Shown in pieces: positions 1 through 7,770 of a stretch of DNA of 34,626 nt. Position numbers and translations under genes: made by a program. Under the pieces are notes generated by a model. It was not told where the DNA came from. It saw nothing but the letters and a program-made list of their open reading frames with translations, and ran no database searches. Every line of letters begins with the position of its first letter. Position 1 is the first letter of the stretch. The DNA comes from Verrucomicrobiota bacterium (GTDB taxonomy: Bacteria > Verrucomicrobiota > Verrucomicrobiia > JABWAM01), in assembly GCA_016198745.1 (NCBI GenBank), contig JACQHZ010000007.1, forward strand, positions 1-34,626, written 5' to 3'.

Positions 1-9
1 GCCTTCGGC

Positions 10-39
10 GCATACTTCACACGGGAGTGTGAAATATGC
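10..39. repeat. Hairpin repeat, GCATATTTCACAC family
   Basis: Thirteen-base arms at 10-22 and 27-39 pair with one mismatch around a GGGA loop. On the minus strand the right arm and its flank read TAGCCCGCATATTTCACA, and the same 18 bases occur at 7774-7791. A related hairpin lies at 27082-27108. This looks like one member of a dispersed palindromic family. No gene is visible from 1 to 259. That stretch holds this hairpin and two further palindromes. Confidence 0.6.
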
Positions 40-70
40 GGGCTAAACGTTTACATAAACCAAAAACGTG

Positions 71-88
71 ATCCCGCCACGGCGGGAT
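71..88. repeat. Short palindrome, TCCCGCC-N2-GGCGGGA family (copy 1)
   Basis: ATCCCGCC and GGCGGGAT flank a two-base centre. The same core recurs at 166-181 and 29072-29089, always outside confident genes. It is REP-like; no function can be read from it. Confidence 0.6.
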
Positions 89-165
89 GTCAAGTTTTTC
101 GCGACGGCACGATGGGGGGCGACGCAAGCGGCAGGGCATAAGGGAGCCGGGGTGTTCCGTCGTCG

Positions 166-181
166 TCCCGCCGTGGCGGGA
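166..181. repeat. Short palindrome, TCCCGCC-N2-GGCGGGA family (copy 2)
   Basis: The sequence TCCCGCCGTGGCGGGA matches the copy at 29072-29089 and differs from the copy at 71-88 only at the centre. Confidence 0.6.
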
Positions 182-242
182 GAGAGCGGCGATGACGGAG
201 CATCGCCCTCCAAGTGTCTTGTCGGTTTGAGGCGCAGCTTCG

Positions 243-280
243 CTAGCAGCTTGTCGGACTTACGTCCACCAAGCTGCTAG
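243..280. repeat. 17-bp-arm hairpin that ends the chimeric ORF
   Basis: Arms at 243-259 and 264-280 pair at 15 of 17 positions around a four-base TTAC loop. On the minus strand the right arm encodes the last residues (LAAWWT) of the 260-628 ORF, and the loop supplies most of its TAA stop. The hairpin therefore appears to have been inserted into, or to have replaced, the end of a coding sequence. It could also fold as a strong stem in the transcript, but no T-run follows it. Confidence 0.65.
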
Positions 281-628
281 TTGGAGTTTTAAATCAACAT
301 GTCCCTGCCATTGCGTTCCAGTTCCCGACGGATCGAAAATGATGTGTTTGCCGGGGCGGCCATACACGAGCACGAGCGTGCCGTCATCAAGGACTTTGCA
401 GACCGGCCAGACTTTGCCCGGGCAGCGGTCTGAATCAATCAACCGCATCGGTTCGGGCGGAGTCCAGGTCTTTCTACCACGCATTGTTTTCTCTTTGCTG
501 GTTTTTGTCATGCAACGGCACGCATCAACGGCGGCAATCACGCTTTTGATTTCCTGGTAAATCACCGGTTGTTTTGCCAAGATGTATTCTTCTCCATTTA
601 AGTGGGAATATATTTCAACAATCTTCAT
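260..628 (-). pseudogene. Chimeric remnant: BglII/BstYI-type endonuclease N-terminus fused to a sialidase fragment
   Basis: Residues 1-52 (628-473) resemble the conserved N-terminus of BglII/BstYI-family type II restriction endonucleases, with EIYSHLNGEEY, an AAVDA segment and KEKTMRGR. The match stops there, so the catalytic core is absent. From residue 53 the protein continues in frame as a sialidase-like piece. It starts in an Asp-box-like segment (GRKTWTPPEP) and then reads DGTLVLVYGRPG, closely matching DGTLVCVYGRPG in the sialidase-fold protein at 21015-22235. The last six residues and the stop come from the hairpin at 243-280. No partner methyltransferase is nearby. I infer a non-functional chimera formed by deletion or recombination. 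It could be expressed as a short protein, but neither parent activity should survive. The assignment of the endonuclease half is from memory of the family, not a search. Confidence 0.6.
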
Positions 629-739
629 GCCTGTTTCAAATATTTTATGGGCACTTCAAGAAGCGCCAATTGCATTTCTGTTTTATTAGAGTTGTTAAGA
701 GGATGGCGGTTTGACCAAGGGGCAACTCTGAGGCTCTTG

Positions 740-1056
740 CCGGCATGATTCGGATCATAAACAGGCCGATTCATCGGTCGCACCCGAAGATGGAAACGAA
801 GATCTGAAAATCGCCCGCGTCCCAACACGCATGGAAATCGCCCTGGTTGAAGATCGCCTGGTGCCGCCGATAAAATCCCAGCCAGCCGCGCAACACGTCG
901 AGATGTTCCTTCGGCAGATCCAAAAGAGGAGCGCCGATGGAGGGCACGCAAAAGAGCGATGGGACCACGTGACGATGCACCGACGCGATTGAATCCTATC
1001 AGGTTCCACTCAAAGGATGGCCGAATGCGTCGAACCCGCGCGATGAGGTCGCGCAC
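740..1056 (-). pseudogene. Decayed fragment, possibly the end of a glycoside hydrolase
   Basis: Three short minus-strand frames overlap here and none is a convincing intact gene. One frame carries HVVPSLF, then LPKEHLDVLRGWLGFYRRHQ and NQGDFHACWDAGDFQIF. This style is seen near the C-terminus of TIM-barrel alpha-galactosidase-like proteins. In that frame TGA and TAG lie immediately upstream. A second frame carries RRIRPSFEWNLIGFNR just before, as if a frameshift split one gene. I read this as a remnant with at least one frameshift. The glycosidase family assignment is tentative. The stretch 629-740 shows nothing recognisable. Confidence 0.35.
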
Positions 1057-1101
1057 AAACGAGCTTCATTGACTGAACGACATCCTTACAAACTGAAATA
1101 A

Positions 1102-2517
1102 TCAACGAGCCTTTTGGTCGGCCCAGCGGCGGATTTCGGCAGCGGTCTTTTCCGAAACCGCGGGAATTTGCGAGGACAGTTGCTCCGCCCTTTCATGCGC
1201 GCGTGCAAGCATTGAATCCTCATGGCGGTTCGGGCTTTGCTCGCCCAGACGGTCAAAACACCCGCCGGTGTAGAACTCGCCGCTTCTCAACTGCTCAATG
1301 GTGAGCGGTTCGGTGAGGAATGAGCCTCCGGGACCAACGGACAGGATGGATTCCGCGTCAAGCGTCCGGTCGCTCACCTCGATGCCCTCACTGATACGAC
1401 CGAGAAGGCATATCAAATCTGCGTGCATGACGATCATTTCGGAGGAAAGCCCGCAGGCGTTGTAGCAGGAACCCAGGCCGTTGAACATGCCGCCGCCGCG
1501 CAACGCCGCCGGCAGCATGAGCAGGGCCGACTCGATTCCGTTTTGCGTGTCGTGGCGGCCGACCATGCTTCCCGTGGCCTCCGCCTCGATGGGCACATGG
1601 TAAAATCCGGCCATCTGGCAGGCGGCGATTTTCCACAGAATCTTGTCGGCGTTGTAGAAGATGACCCGGCCCGCCTTCATTTCGGCCAGGGCGTTTCCCG
1701 CCGAATAAGCGACGGCGGCGCCGGGCTTCAAAACCTGGGACAGCGTCAGGAGAAACAGGTTCTCGCAGTTGGCCGACAGGATTCCGCCGGCGAACGAAAG
1801 CGGCGCGGTTGTGCCGGCAATCGGTTCCGTTTGGGCGCAAAACGGAAGCCCCCTTCGGATGCATTCCTTCATGATCCTGGCGTTCAAAGGATGAATCGTC
1901 AACGGCGTGGTGACCGGCGCGCCCATCATGACCCGCGGTTTTTCTCCAACGGACCTTCCGTCCGAGAGGATCTCCGCGATCTCCAGCCAATTTTCAAGGG
2001 TTTCCGGCGAGGCCGGCGCCGCAAGCAGAGGCTTGGTCGTGTTGCACACAACCGCCTCAAGAGTCCTGACGTAAGCGATCTCTTCCTCCATTCCCTCGGG
2101 CGGCATTTCCATCCTATAAATGAACCCAACAGAGGGATGCGCCTCCCCGATGCGGGCGTGGCGCACGACATCCTCCAGGCGCGGGCGCCTCGGTTTCTGC
2201 GTCGGGTAATCCATGATCCAGGGATCAATCACCAGCGATCCGAATACGCGGGTGTCGGTGCCGATCCTCACGGGGGTTTCGTCCGCGCGATAGAGATTGA
2301 AGCTGGATGGCGCAAGAGGAAGATGTTCTTCCACGAGTTTTTGCGGAAGGAAAACCCGCTCACCGTCTGCGCCGATTTTCGCACCCGCGGCGGCAAGCAG
2401 GCGGCGGCATTCCACGTCCATCACCCGGATTCCGGCCTTTTGAAGAATTTCCAGCGACTTTTGGTGGATGACGGCGATTTCCGCGTCGCTCAAGACGTTC
2501 CATGCCGATAGTTTCAT
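1102..2517 (-). CDS. MttB-family (trimethylamine methyltransferase-like) protein, no pyrrolysine
   Basis: The length (about 471 residues) and overall pattern fit the MttB superfamily, with an N-terminal LSDAEIAVIHQKSLEIL helix, a glycine-rich middle (AGTTAPLSFAGG) and ALRGGGMFNGLGSC late in the barrel. In characterised members these enzymes move a methyl group from a quaternary or tertiary amine to a corrinoid protein. Archaeal MttB uses pyrrolysine at an in-frame TAG. This ORF is continuous without TAG, so it belongs to the non-pyrrolysine group, typified by glycine betaine methyltransferase MtgB. Substrate is unknown. No corrinoid protein or reactivase lies in the window. The track's longer start is GTG at 2538; I prefer ATG at 2517, preceded by GGTGGGGG, although the spacing is short. 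The next gene upstream (2584-3678) lies 66 bases away on the same strand. Confidence 0.8.
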   Translation of the reverse strand: MKLSAWNVLSDAEIAVIHQKSLEILQKAGIRVMDVECRRLLAAAGAKIGADGERVFLPQKLVEEHLPLAPSSFNLYRADETPVRIGTDTRVFGSLVIDPWIMDYPTQKPRRPRLEDVVRHARIGEAHPSVGFIYRMEMPPEGMEEEIAYVRTLEAVVCNTTKPLLAAPASPETLENWLEIAEILSDGRSVGEKPRVMMGAPVTTPLTIHPLNARIMKECIRRGLPFCAQTEPIAGTTAPLSFAGGILSANCENLFLLTLSQVLKPGAAVAYSAGNALAEMKAGRVIFYNADKILWKIAACQMAGFYHVPIEAEATGSMVGRHDTQNGIESALLMLPAALRGGGMFNGLGSCYNACGLSSEMIVMHADLICLLGRISEGIEVSDRTLDAESILSVGPGGSFLTEPLTIEQLRSGEFYTGGCFDRLGEQSPNRHEDSMLARAHERAEQLSSQIPAVSEKTAAEIRRWADQKAR

Positions 2518-2583
2518 ATTCCCCCACCAGGATTTCACTCTCCAAGGTCAAATAAAAGCAAAATCACCTCTTCTTGCCCGTCT

Positions 2584-3678
2584 CTAGCGTGTAACATTGA
2601 GGCCGAATTCAGGCAGGGAGATCGTTCTTCCCGACTGCGCCGAGCGCATTTCGGCCAGGCAGACCGCCAGCGAATCGCGCGCGGTTTTCGCGGCAATGAG
2701 CGCGGAAGTCCGGTCCAAGCCGACGGCGTGAACCGCCTCCTGCAGTTCCGCCGAGAACGCATCGGGGAACGACAGCTTTGGATGCGACTTTCGCCCGCGG
2801 ACATCCACCACCGTCACGCGCGGGCAATGCGTCGAGTTGAAGGCAACCGTGGCCTTCTCGAAGTAGGCATCGTAACCGTGCTCAAACGGGATGCCCTTCG
2901 TTGCTACGGCGCCAGAGCATGCGCTGACGGCGATGCCTGCCCGCCGATTGGCAGGCGGGTCCCGCCGGCCGACGTCATAGTTTGTGACCAGATAGACGGT
3001 TTCTCCGGTCTTGGGATCACGGACGCCGCGGGAACTGACCGCGCGCGACGGACCGAAGAGGAGGTTCACGAAATCGGTGTCGTGAATGTGCAGGTCCACA
3101 GCGATATCCACACCGCGTTTGTTCTCCGCCGCCTGTCCGCGTCCTGGCAGGCGGGTCCAACCGCCCCAGTCGGGCACCGCGATGATTCGTTTGAGCTGGA
3201 GCGCCTTCAATGGGCCGTGCTCGTTCGATTCAACCGCGTGTTTGAGATAACGGAATTCAGGAAAAAATCGCAATACTTGCGCCACCATGAAATGGCGGCG
3301 CGCCTTTTTCGCTGCCGCCAGCATTTCATCGGCGGCCGCGAGCGATGCAGCGATTGGCTTTTCCAACAACACGTGTTTGCCCGCGGCGAATGCAGCGAGG
3401 GCGGCCTTTCGGTGAAGCGGGGTGGGCAGGCAGATGTCCACGAGATCAACGCCCTTGTCCGCGAACAAATCGCGCATGTCGGCGTGCTTGCGGATGCCGT
3501 TCAGGTCTTGCACGCCGCCGCCGCCGCCGAAGTTGCCCTGCACGCCGCGCCAGTCGCCCGCGAGCTTCTTCGGGTCGCGCGTGCAGATCGCCGTGACCTT
3601 GCCGCCTTTGATGTTCCGAGCCGCCTTGAAGTGCGTCACGCCCATAAAGCCGATGCCGAGGATGCCGATGCGAATCAT
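2584..3678 (-). CDS. Gfo/Idh/MocA-family oxidoreductase with two palindromic repeats inside
   Basis: The protein is 364 residues from ATG 3678. It begins IRIGILGIGFMGVTHFKAA, a Rossmann GxGxxG-type NAD(P) site, and has HVLLEKP, the family's EKP motif. The C-terminal alpha/beta domain contains DLHIHDTDFV, where the His and Asp are usual substrate-site residues. These enzymes oxidise or isomerise sugars and polyols in the cytoplasm. The track start at 3930 only adds translated repeat DNA. Two copies of a CCTGCCCGCC-N4-GGCAGGCGGG palindrome (2936-2959, 3132-3155) lie in frame. They appear as GRRDPPANRRAG and TRLPGRGQAAENK in regions where relatives have ordinary loop sequence. Whether the enzyme still works is uncertain, though the frame is intact. 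It probably shares a transcript with the MttB-like gene. Confidence 0.85.
   Translation of the reverse strand: MIRIGILGIGFMGVTHFKAARNIKGGKVTAICTRDPKKLAGDWRGVQGNFGGGGGVQDLNGIRKHADMRDLFADKGVDLVDICLPTPLHRKAALAAFAAGKHVLLEKPIAASLAAADEMLAAAKKARRHFMVAQVLRFFPEFRYLKHAVESNEHGPLKALQLKRIIAVPDWGGWTRLPGRGQAAENKRGVDIAVDLHIHDTDFVNLLFGPSRAVSSRGVRDPKTGETVYLVTNYDVGRRDPPANRRAGIAVSACSGAVATKGIPFEHGYDAYFEKATVAFNSTHCPRVTVVDVRGRKSHPKLSFPDAFSAELQEAVHAVGLDRTSALIAAKTARDSLAVCLAEMRSAQSGRTISLPEFGLNVTR
2936..2959. repeat. Palindromic repeat family A, copy inside a CDS
   Basis: CCTGCCCGCC-GATT-GGCAGGCGGG. Two alternative stems are possible: CCTGCC with GGCAGG, and CCCGCC with GGCGGG. The architecture is identical at 27176-27199, and diverged copies lie at 3132-3155 and 29131-29155 (the latter in the opposite orientation). 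Confidence 0.75.
3132..3155. repeat. Palindromic repeat family A, second copy inside the same CDS
   Basis: CCTGTCCGCG-TCCT-GGCAGGCGGG is a diverged copy of the repeat at 2936-2959. Both copies are followed by GTCC on the plus strand, so the similarity extends past the palindrome. Confidence 0.65.
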
Positions 3679-3684
3679 AAGTTT

Positions 3685-3871
3685 TATTTGTAACTGCCCA
3701 GGTTGTTGAAGCGGATTTGAGCTTTCTCCTCCCCGTACTCTCTGCGTGCCACGCGCTGCGCGTGGTAAACTCCGTGCCAGCCACGCGCCGCGCGTGGTGA
3801 GATCACCTGCTCCTTTCGTGAGAACTTCTGCCTTCCCGATTCTGCGTTCATTTGCGTAATCTGCGGATTCG
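3685..3871. repeat. Dispersed repeat block filling the intergenic gap
   Basis: The gap holds two near-identical 17-bp palindromes, CCACGCGCTGCGCGTGG (3749-3765) and CCACGCGCCGCGCGTGG (3781-3797), 32 bases apart. Each is preceded by similar CTCYGCGTGCC or CTCCGTGCCAG text. Translated on the minus strand the block gives NPQITQMNAES and ends NNLGSYK. Such strings are familiar as spurious ORFs made by non-coding repeats in environmental PVC and proteobacterial genomes. The GTAACTGCCCAGGTT at its left edge recurs as GTAACTGCTCAGGTT at 29007-29021. I do not call a gene here. Confidence 0.6.
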
Positions 3872-4762
3872 TCATCGAAACTCCGCCAGAAAGGATTGAT
3901 AGAGCGCCAACGGCTGCGACAGATTGCCATCCAGCGGCGTCAGCGCCATGCGGACTCGCGCGACGCGTTCATCGCCCGGCAACAGATCGTCGCCAAACAG
4001 CGAGAAATCAAACGCGCTGTAGGAAACCAGGCGGTCGATTTCCTGATCGGCGTGATAGCGCGTGCTGATCGCATAAGCGTCGCGCGGATGCGACATCAAC
4101 ACCACGGCCAGTTTGTTTTCGGCATCGGCCACGAACGCAAAACAATACGCATAGTGGCGCACGGGACACATCTGGACGATGTCCGAGGAAAACTCGCTGC
4201 GGTCCCATCGTCCGTCCACGCAGCGGCGCGCAGCATGGGCATCGCGTGGAAACACGAGCACCGTGCCGCGAAAGACATCGTTCACCGTGGGAATCGTCAA
4301 TTCCGGACCACCGGTGGAGCGTCCGTAAGGCGGCGGTTTCAGGTAAATGTGCGGCCGCAGTTCCTTGTCAAAATAGCTCGGCGCGAAAATCTCGTGCTGC
4401 GGATACGTCCCCTTCGAGCGAACGGTGAGCGTGAGATCAATCGCGTTCGGCGACACGATCTCGTAACGGGCGGCGATTTCGCCCTGGTAAGCCTCGGTCG
4501 GCGGCCAGATCACCTCGACGAAGTTCGCGCCAACCTGCGACGCGCGGGGCATGCGTCGCGGCTGGCCCATGCCCTGGTTGATGGAAAACAGCCGATAGAG
4601 ATTGAGCGCCGAGTAGCGCGGATCAATCAACTGCCGCCCGCTGCGTTTGTCCACCAGGCGCGTGACGCCGTGATAGACGCCATCGGGTTGGATGCAACCC
4701 GCCATCGCCTCGGTCTCGAAGGCGAACCCGTGTTCGGTGGGAGTGGGATTAAGGGGTGTCAT
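3872..4762 (-). CDS. Unassigned protein, probably carbohydrate-related
   Basis: The protein is 296 residues from ATG 4762, chosen because GGGAG lies seven bases upstream; the track start at 4879 has no support. It is rich in beta-type sequence and has no signal peptide or membrane segment. Visible segments are GFAFETEAMAGCIQPDGVYHGV, RASQVGANFVEVIWPPTEA and FAPSYFDKELRPHIYLKPP. The style is that of an aldose-epimerase or beta-sandwich protein acting on sugars, but I do not recognise a named family. The stop lies about 190 bases from the start of the Gfo/Idh gene, with a repeat block between. A broken relative of the VGANFVEV segment lies at 34197-34304, so this family was present at least twice in the region. 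Confidence 0.7.
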   Translation of the reverse strand: MTPLNPTPTEHGFAFETEAMAGCIQPDGVYHGVTRLVDKRSGRQLIDPRYSALNLYRLFSINQGMGQPRRMPRASQVGANFVEVIWPPTEAYQGEIAARYEIVSPNAIDLTLTVRSKGTYPQHEIFAPSYFDKELRPHIYLKPPPYGRSTGGPELTIPTVNDVFRGTVLVFPRDAHAARRCVDGRWDRSEFSSDIVQMCPVRHYAYCFAFVADAENKLAVVLMSHPRDAYAISTRYHADQEIDRLVSYSAFDFSLFGDDLLPGDERVARVRMALTPLDGNLSQPLALYQSFLAEFR

Positions 4763-4985
4763 GGAATGCTCCCGGTTTCGGGTTGGGGCAACATGGTTAT
4801 CAGAACTGCCGCGCTTCGTCACTGTAAAATCGAAAGCAAATTCATTGGATGAAACGGGTACCATCCGGAAGTGGTTCAAAAAAGTCGCCGACGGATTCCA
4901 AGCCTAAGGGTTTTGTCCATCCCAGCTGGGATGGATGCGGGCTTTCTTCTTTTACGGTCCGCGGTTTGCATGCTATCAATGACCC

Positions 4986-6218
4986 ATGCTTTCCGACAGT
5001 CCCCGCCTGACCAAGGCGCATTACCATATCCTGTTGATGTCGTGGGCCGGCTGGCTCTTCGATTTTTACGATCTCATCTTGTATTCGTTCCTGCTGATCC
5101 CCATCAGCCAGGAGCTCGGTTTCACCAAGATGGAGCATTCCCTGGTCCTGGGCACTTCGCTGGCCATGACGGCCGTCGGGGGCATTCTTTTCGGGTTTCT
5201 CTCGGACAAGTTCGGGAGAAAACGCATCCTTCAATGGACGATTTTCACCTACAGCGTCGGGACGTTCATGTGCGGTTTCACGCAAAGCCTCTGGTGGCTG
5301 CTGCTCTGGCGAAGCGTGACCGGGCTGGGCGTCGGAGGCGAGTGGGCGACCGCACAGACCTACATCGGCGAGACATTCCCCCCCCGGATGCGCGGGCGAT
5401 TCGGCGCCTACGTGCAGACCGGCGCACCCATCGGAATTGCGCTGGCGACGGTGGTCGGGAGCTTTGTTGCGCCACACATCGGGTGGCGCGCGTCGTTCAT
5501 CGTCTCCTTTCTCCCGGCACTGCTCATTTTCAAGATACGGAAGGACATGCCCGAATCCGATCTTTGGATCGCCCGCAAGAACATCGTCCCATGCCATGAA
5601 GAAAAGAACAGCCTGCGGGACCTTCTCGGGCGCGAGATAAGGCGGACGTTCCTGCTGGCGCTGGTTTTGACGCTGTTGGACATGAGCGCCTACTGGTTCA
5701 CTTATACCTGGTTGCCGTCGTATCTTCATGAGGAGCGCGGTTTTTCGCTGGTCCGATCGGGGCTTTTCATGCTGGTCACGCAGCTGGGCGGCGTGATCGG
5801 CTACGTCACGTTCGGTCACGTCGCCGATCGGCTGGGCCGGCGGCCCGCCTACACCATCTATTCGGTGGTCATGGCCGCCGGCCTTTTGATGATCACGCTT
5901 TTTTGGAGCGCCATCGCCATGCAGCCCAAGCTCATCTTCATCTGCATGTTCGTCGTGGGCCTCGGGACCGGGATGTTTGGCGGGTATGGCCCGCTCTTTT
6001 CAGAGATTTTCCCAACCAGGATACGAAACACCGCCATGGGAACGGCATTCAACCTTGCCAGGGGAGTCCAGTTCTTCACCCCGGTGATCATCACGATGAT
6101 CGCGACCCGATATGGCCTGGAGGGCGGCATCTCGCTTGCGGCCCTCTTCGCCCTCCTGACCGGGCTGTGGATATGGGTGTTCCCGGAGACCAAGGGCAAA
6201 AGCCTTTCTGCTGACTGA
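4986..6218 (+). CDS. MFS transporter, metabolite:proton symporter type
   Basis: The protein is 410 residues with about twelve hydrophobic segments in two halves. The loop motif characteristic of the major facilitator superfamily appears twice, as GFLSDKFGRKRIL between segments 2 and 3 and as GHVADRLGRRPAYT in the second half. GLGVGGEWATAQTYIGETFPPRMRGR after segment 4 is typical of the sugar/aromatic-acid:H+ symporter branch, which includes the sialate transporter NanT. FPETKGKSLS near the C-terminus is the usual sugar-porter ending. The substrate cannot be read from the sequence. It is the only transporter in the window, so it may import a product of the surrounding glycosidases (inference). 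No strong ribosome-binding site precedes ATG 4986. It converges on the transglutaminase gene with only 21 bases between. Confidence 0.88.
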   Translation: MLSDSPRLTKAHYHILLMSWAGWLFDFYDLILYSFLLIPISQELGFTKMEHSLVLGTSLAMTAVGGILFGFLSDKFGRKRILQWTIFTYSVGTFMCGFTQSLWWLLLWRSVTGLGVGGEWATAQTYIGETFPPRMRGRFGAYVQTGAPIGIALATVVGSFVAPHIGWRASFIVSFLPALLIFKIRKDMPESDLWIARKNIVPCHEEKNSLRDLLGREIRRTFLLALVLTLLDMSAYWFTYTWLPSYLHEERGFSLVRSGLFMLVTQLGGVIGYVTFGHVADRLGRRPAYTIYSVVMAAGLLMITLFWSAIAMQPKLIFICMFVVGLGTGMFGGYGPLFSEIFPTRIRNTAMGTAFNLARGVQFFTPVIITMIATRYGLEGGISLAALFALLTGLWIWVFPETKGKSLSAD

Positions 6219-6239
6219 AAGGAAGGATAGGAATTTTGA

Positions 6240-7760
6240 TCATTCGGCGCTCAGAACGTCGATTTTCAGTTTTTCCATCGCCTGCAGGAGGGGCACGGTC
6301 AGGTCGATCATGGGGTTTGTTTCCTGCAAGGCGATTTTCGCGATGGCAATGTGTCCGACGTCAAAGCCGTTCAACGCGGCGTCCATCGTCACCCATTGAT
6401 TTTCCCCCAGCCATGCCTCCGCCCACATGTGGAACCCAAATAAACCGTTGTTCGCCGTTGCCTGGCCTGAATAGTTGGCGGGCAGATAACCGATTCCGTT
6501 GACGATCCTCGTTGGCAGGCCGACGGCTCTCCCCAGCGCCGCCGCCAACACCGCGTGTTCCGTGCAGTCGCCCTGACGGGATCGGGCGGTTTCCCCGGCT
6601 GACGCAAAGGCGACGCTTAAATCCTTCTTTCGAATATAGCCCCGCACGAATGCCTCGATTTTTCGCGCAGCCCGCAGCGGATTTTTTTCGTTCCCAACCG
6701 CCTGATGCGCCAACTCCTGAATGATCTGGCTCTTGATCTCCAGATAAGGCGTTTGCTGCAAGTAACGATCCAAATCTCCGCCGCCCTGGCTGGGCAGAAC
6801 CCATGTCGCCGCGGCCTCGTCATGATGGGGGACGGTTACCGTTACCTCGGCAATGCCCGGTGCGGTGTTTGAAACAACCTGCTCTCCGCCCGACCAGATG
6901 GTGAGCGGTTGACTCCCATTTGTCGAAAGGCGAAAGGTTGCCTTTGAAAGTTTGGAGACATTGTTCAATGGCTTCGACGGCGTGATCAGCGTGGGCGCAA
7001 AGAGTTCGGCGCTTTCCAGTTCCCGCATGGCTTCCTCCCGCGTGGTCATGATTTGGTCAATGTCCCCGATGCCGGGGAATGACATGTGCGAGACGACGGC
7101 CTGATAATCGGCATCCATCCAAACCGTGACTTTCAAACCGGGCAGGACGCTGATTTCGCTGGTGGCATTCCAAAGATCGAGTTTCTTTCCCTGGACCTCC
7201 CTGGGCTCTCGTTGGTTCACATTCATGCTCACGATTGCGGGAGCCTGTGGGGCAACGATCATGAAAGCCTGGGATTTCCATCTTGATCCCGCCTGAAGAG
7301 GCATTTCAGCGCGCATCTTTTGTCCAAACGCCCTGGGACCGATCGTTTCCGGCGGAAATGGGCAGCGTTGTTCCATGCCGCGGGAAAGCATGGCCAGTTC
7401 GTTGCCAACACGATAGCCGCGGACCATCGAATTCATGCCCGCGCTCTGCGTTTTCTTTTCAAAATTCAGAACCAGACCCTGATCGTTTTCAACAATCCTG
7501 GAATGTTCAGTCACAAGCAACTCCATGCCGAGCCGTTTCAGCTTCATCTGCTGATGAATGTCGCTGATCCATTGCGGCTTCTGGGAATCTCCGCGCCGCG
7601 TGACCATGGTGTTCATGAAACCGACGCGCTTTCCCTGCATCAACATGATGCCCCATTGCTCGCTTTCAACCTGGGGCGAAGCGGATTCGCCGCGCACAAA
7701 CCCCGCGCCCAAGACCAGCAACAGAATGCAAAACCGCCTGACGGAAATGAGAGGTCCCAT
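6240..7760 (-). CDS. Secreted transglutaminase-like (papain-fold) protein
   Basis: The protein is 506 residues. A signal peptide covers about residues 1-24 (basic start, FCILLLVLGAGFVRG). A long N-terminal beta-rich region (to about 350) is followed by a transglutaminase-like core. Its likely catalytic residues are Cys399 in QGDCTEHAVL, His444 in FGFHMWAEAW and Asp460 in WVTMDAAL, the usual Cys-His-Asp order and spacing. Bacterial members are usually peptidases or amidases rather than true transglutaminases. The location should be the periplasm or outside. The gene lies 290 bases downstream of the 772-residue gene on the same strand, with a folded repeat between, so co-transcription is uncertain. 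The peptide substrate is unknown. Confidence 0.85.
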   Translation of the reverse strand: MGPLISVRRFCILLLVLGAGFVRGESASPQVESEQWGIMLMQGKRVGFMNTMVTRRGDSQKPQWISDIHQQMKLKRLGMELLVTEHSRIVENDQGLVLNFEKKTQSAGMNSMVRGYRVGNELAMLSRGMEQRCPFPPETIGPRAFGQKMRAEMPLQAGSRWKSQAFMIVAPQAPAIVSMNVNQREPREVQGKKLDLWNATSEISVLPGLKVTVWMDADYQAVVSHMSFPGIGDIDQIMTTREEAMRELESAELFAPTLITPSKPLNNVSKLSKATFRLSTNGSQPLTIWSGGEQVVSNTAPGIAEVTVTVPHHDEAAATWVLPSQGGGDLDRYLQQTPYLEIKSQIIQELAHQAVGNEKNPLRAARKIEAFVRGYIRKKDLSVAFASAGETARSRQGDCTEHAVLAAALGRAVGLPTRIVNGIGYLPANYSGQATANNGLFGFHMWAEAWLGENQWVTMDAALNGFDVGHIAIAKIALQETNPMIDLTVPLLQAMEKLKIDVLSAE

Positions 7761-7770
7761 GGGGGTTTAA

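Noticed and set aside
68-280. 70-residue ORF at the window start
   Set aside because: It consists mostly of translated palindromic repeats and has no family resemblance.
1423-2511. 362-codon plus-strand ORF opposite the MttB-like gene
   Set aside because: It is Arg/His/Gln-rich with no recognisable motif, and the minus-strand frame has clear family text over its whole length.
3362-3376. ACAACACGTGTTTG resembling the LacI operator
   Set aside because: It encodes the conserved HVLLEKP region of the oxidoreductase and lies far inside the gene, so the match is probably chance.
3684-3875. 63-residue ORF ending NNLGSYK
   Set aside because: It is a translation of a dispersed repeat block, with Arg/Ala-rich palindrome-derived sequence, so it is listed as a repeat.
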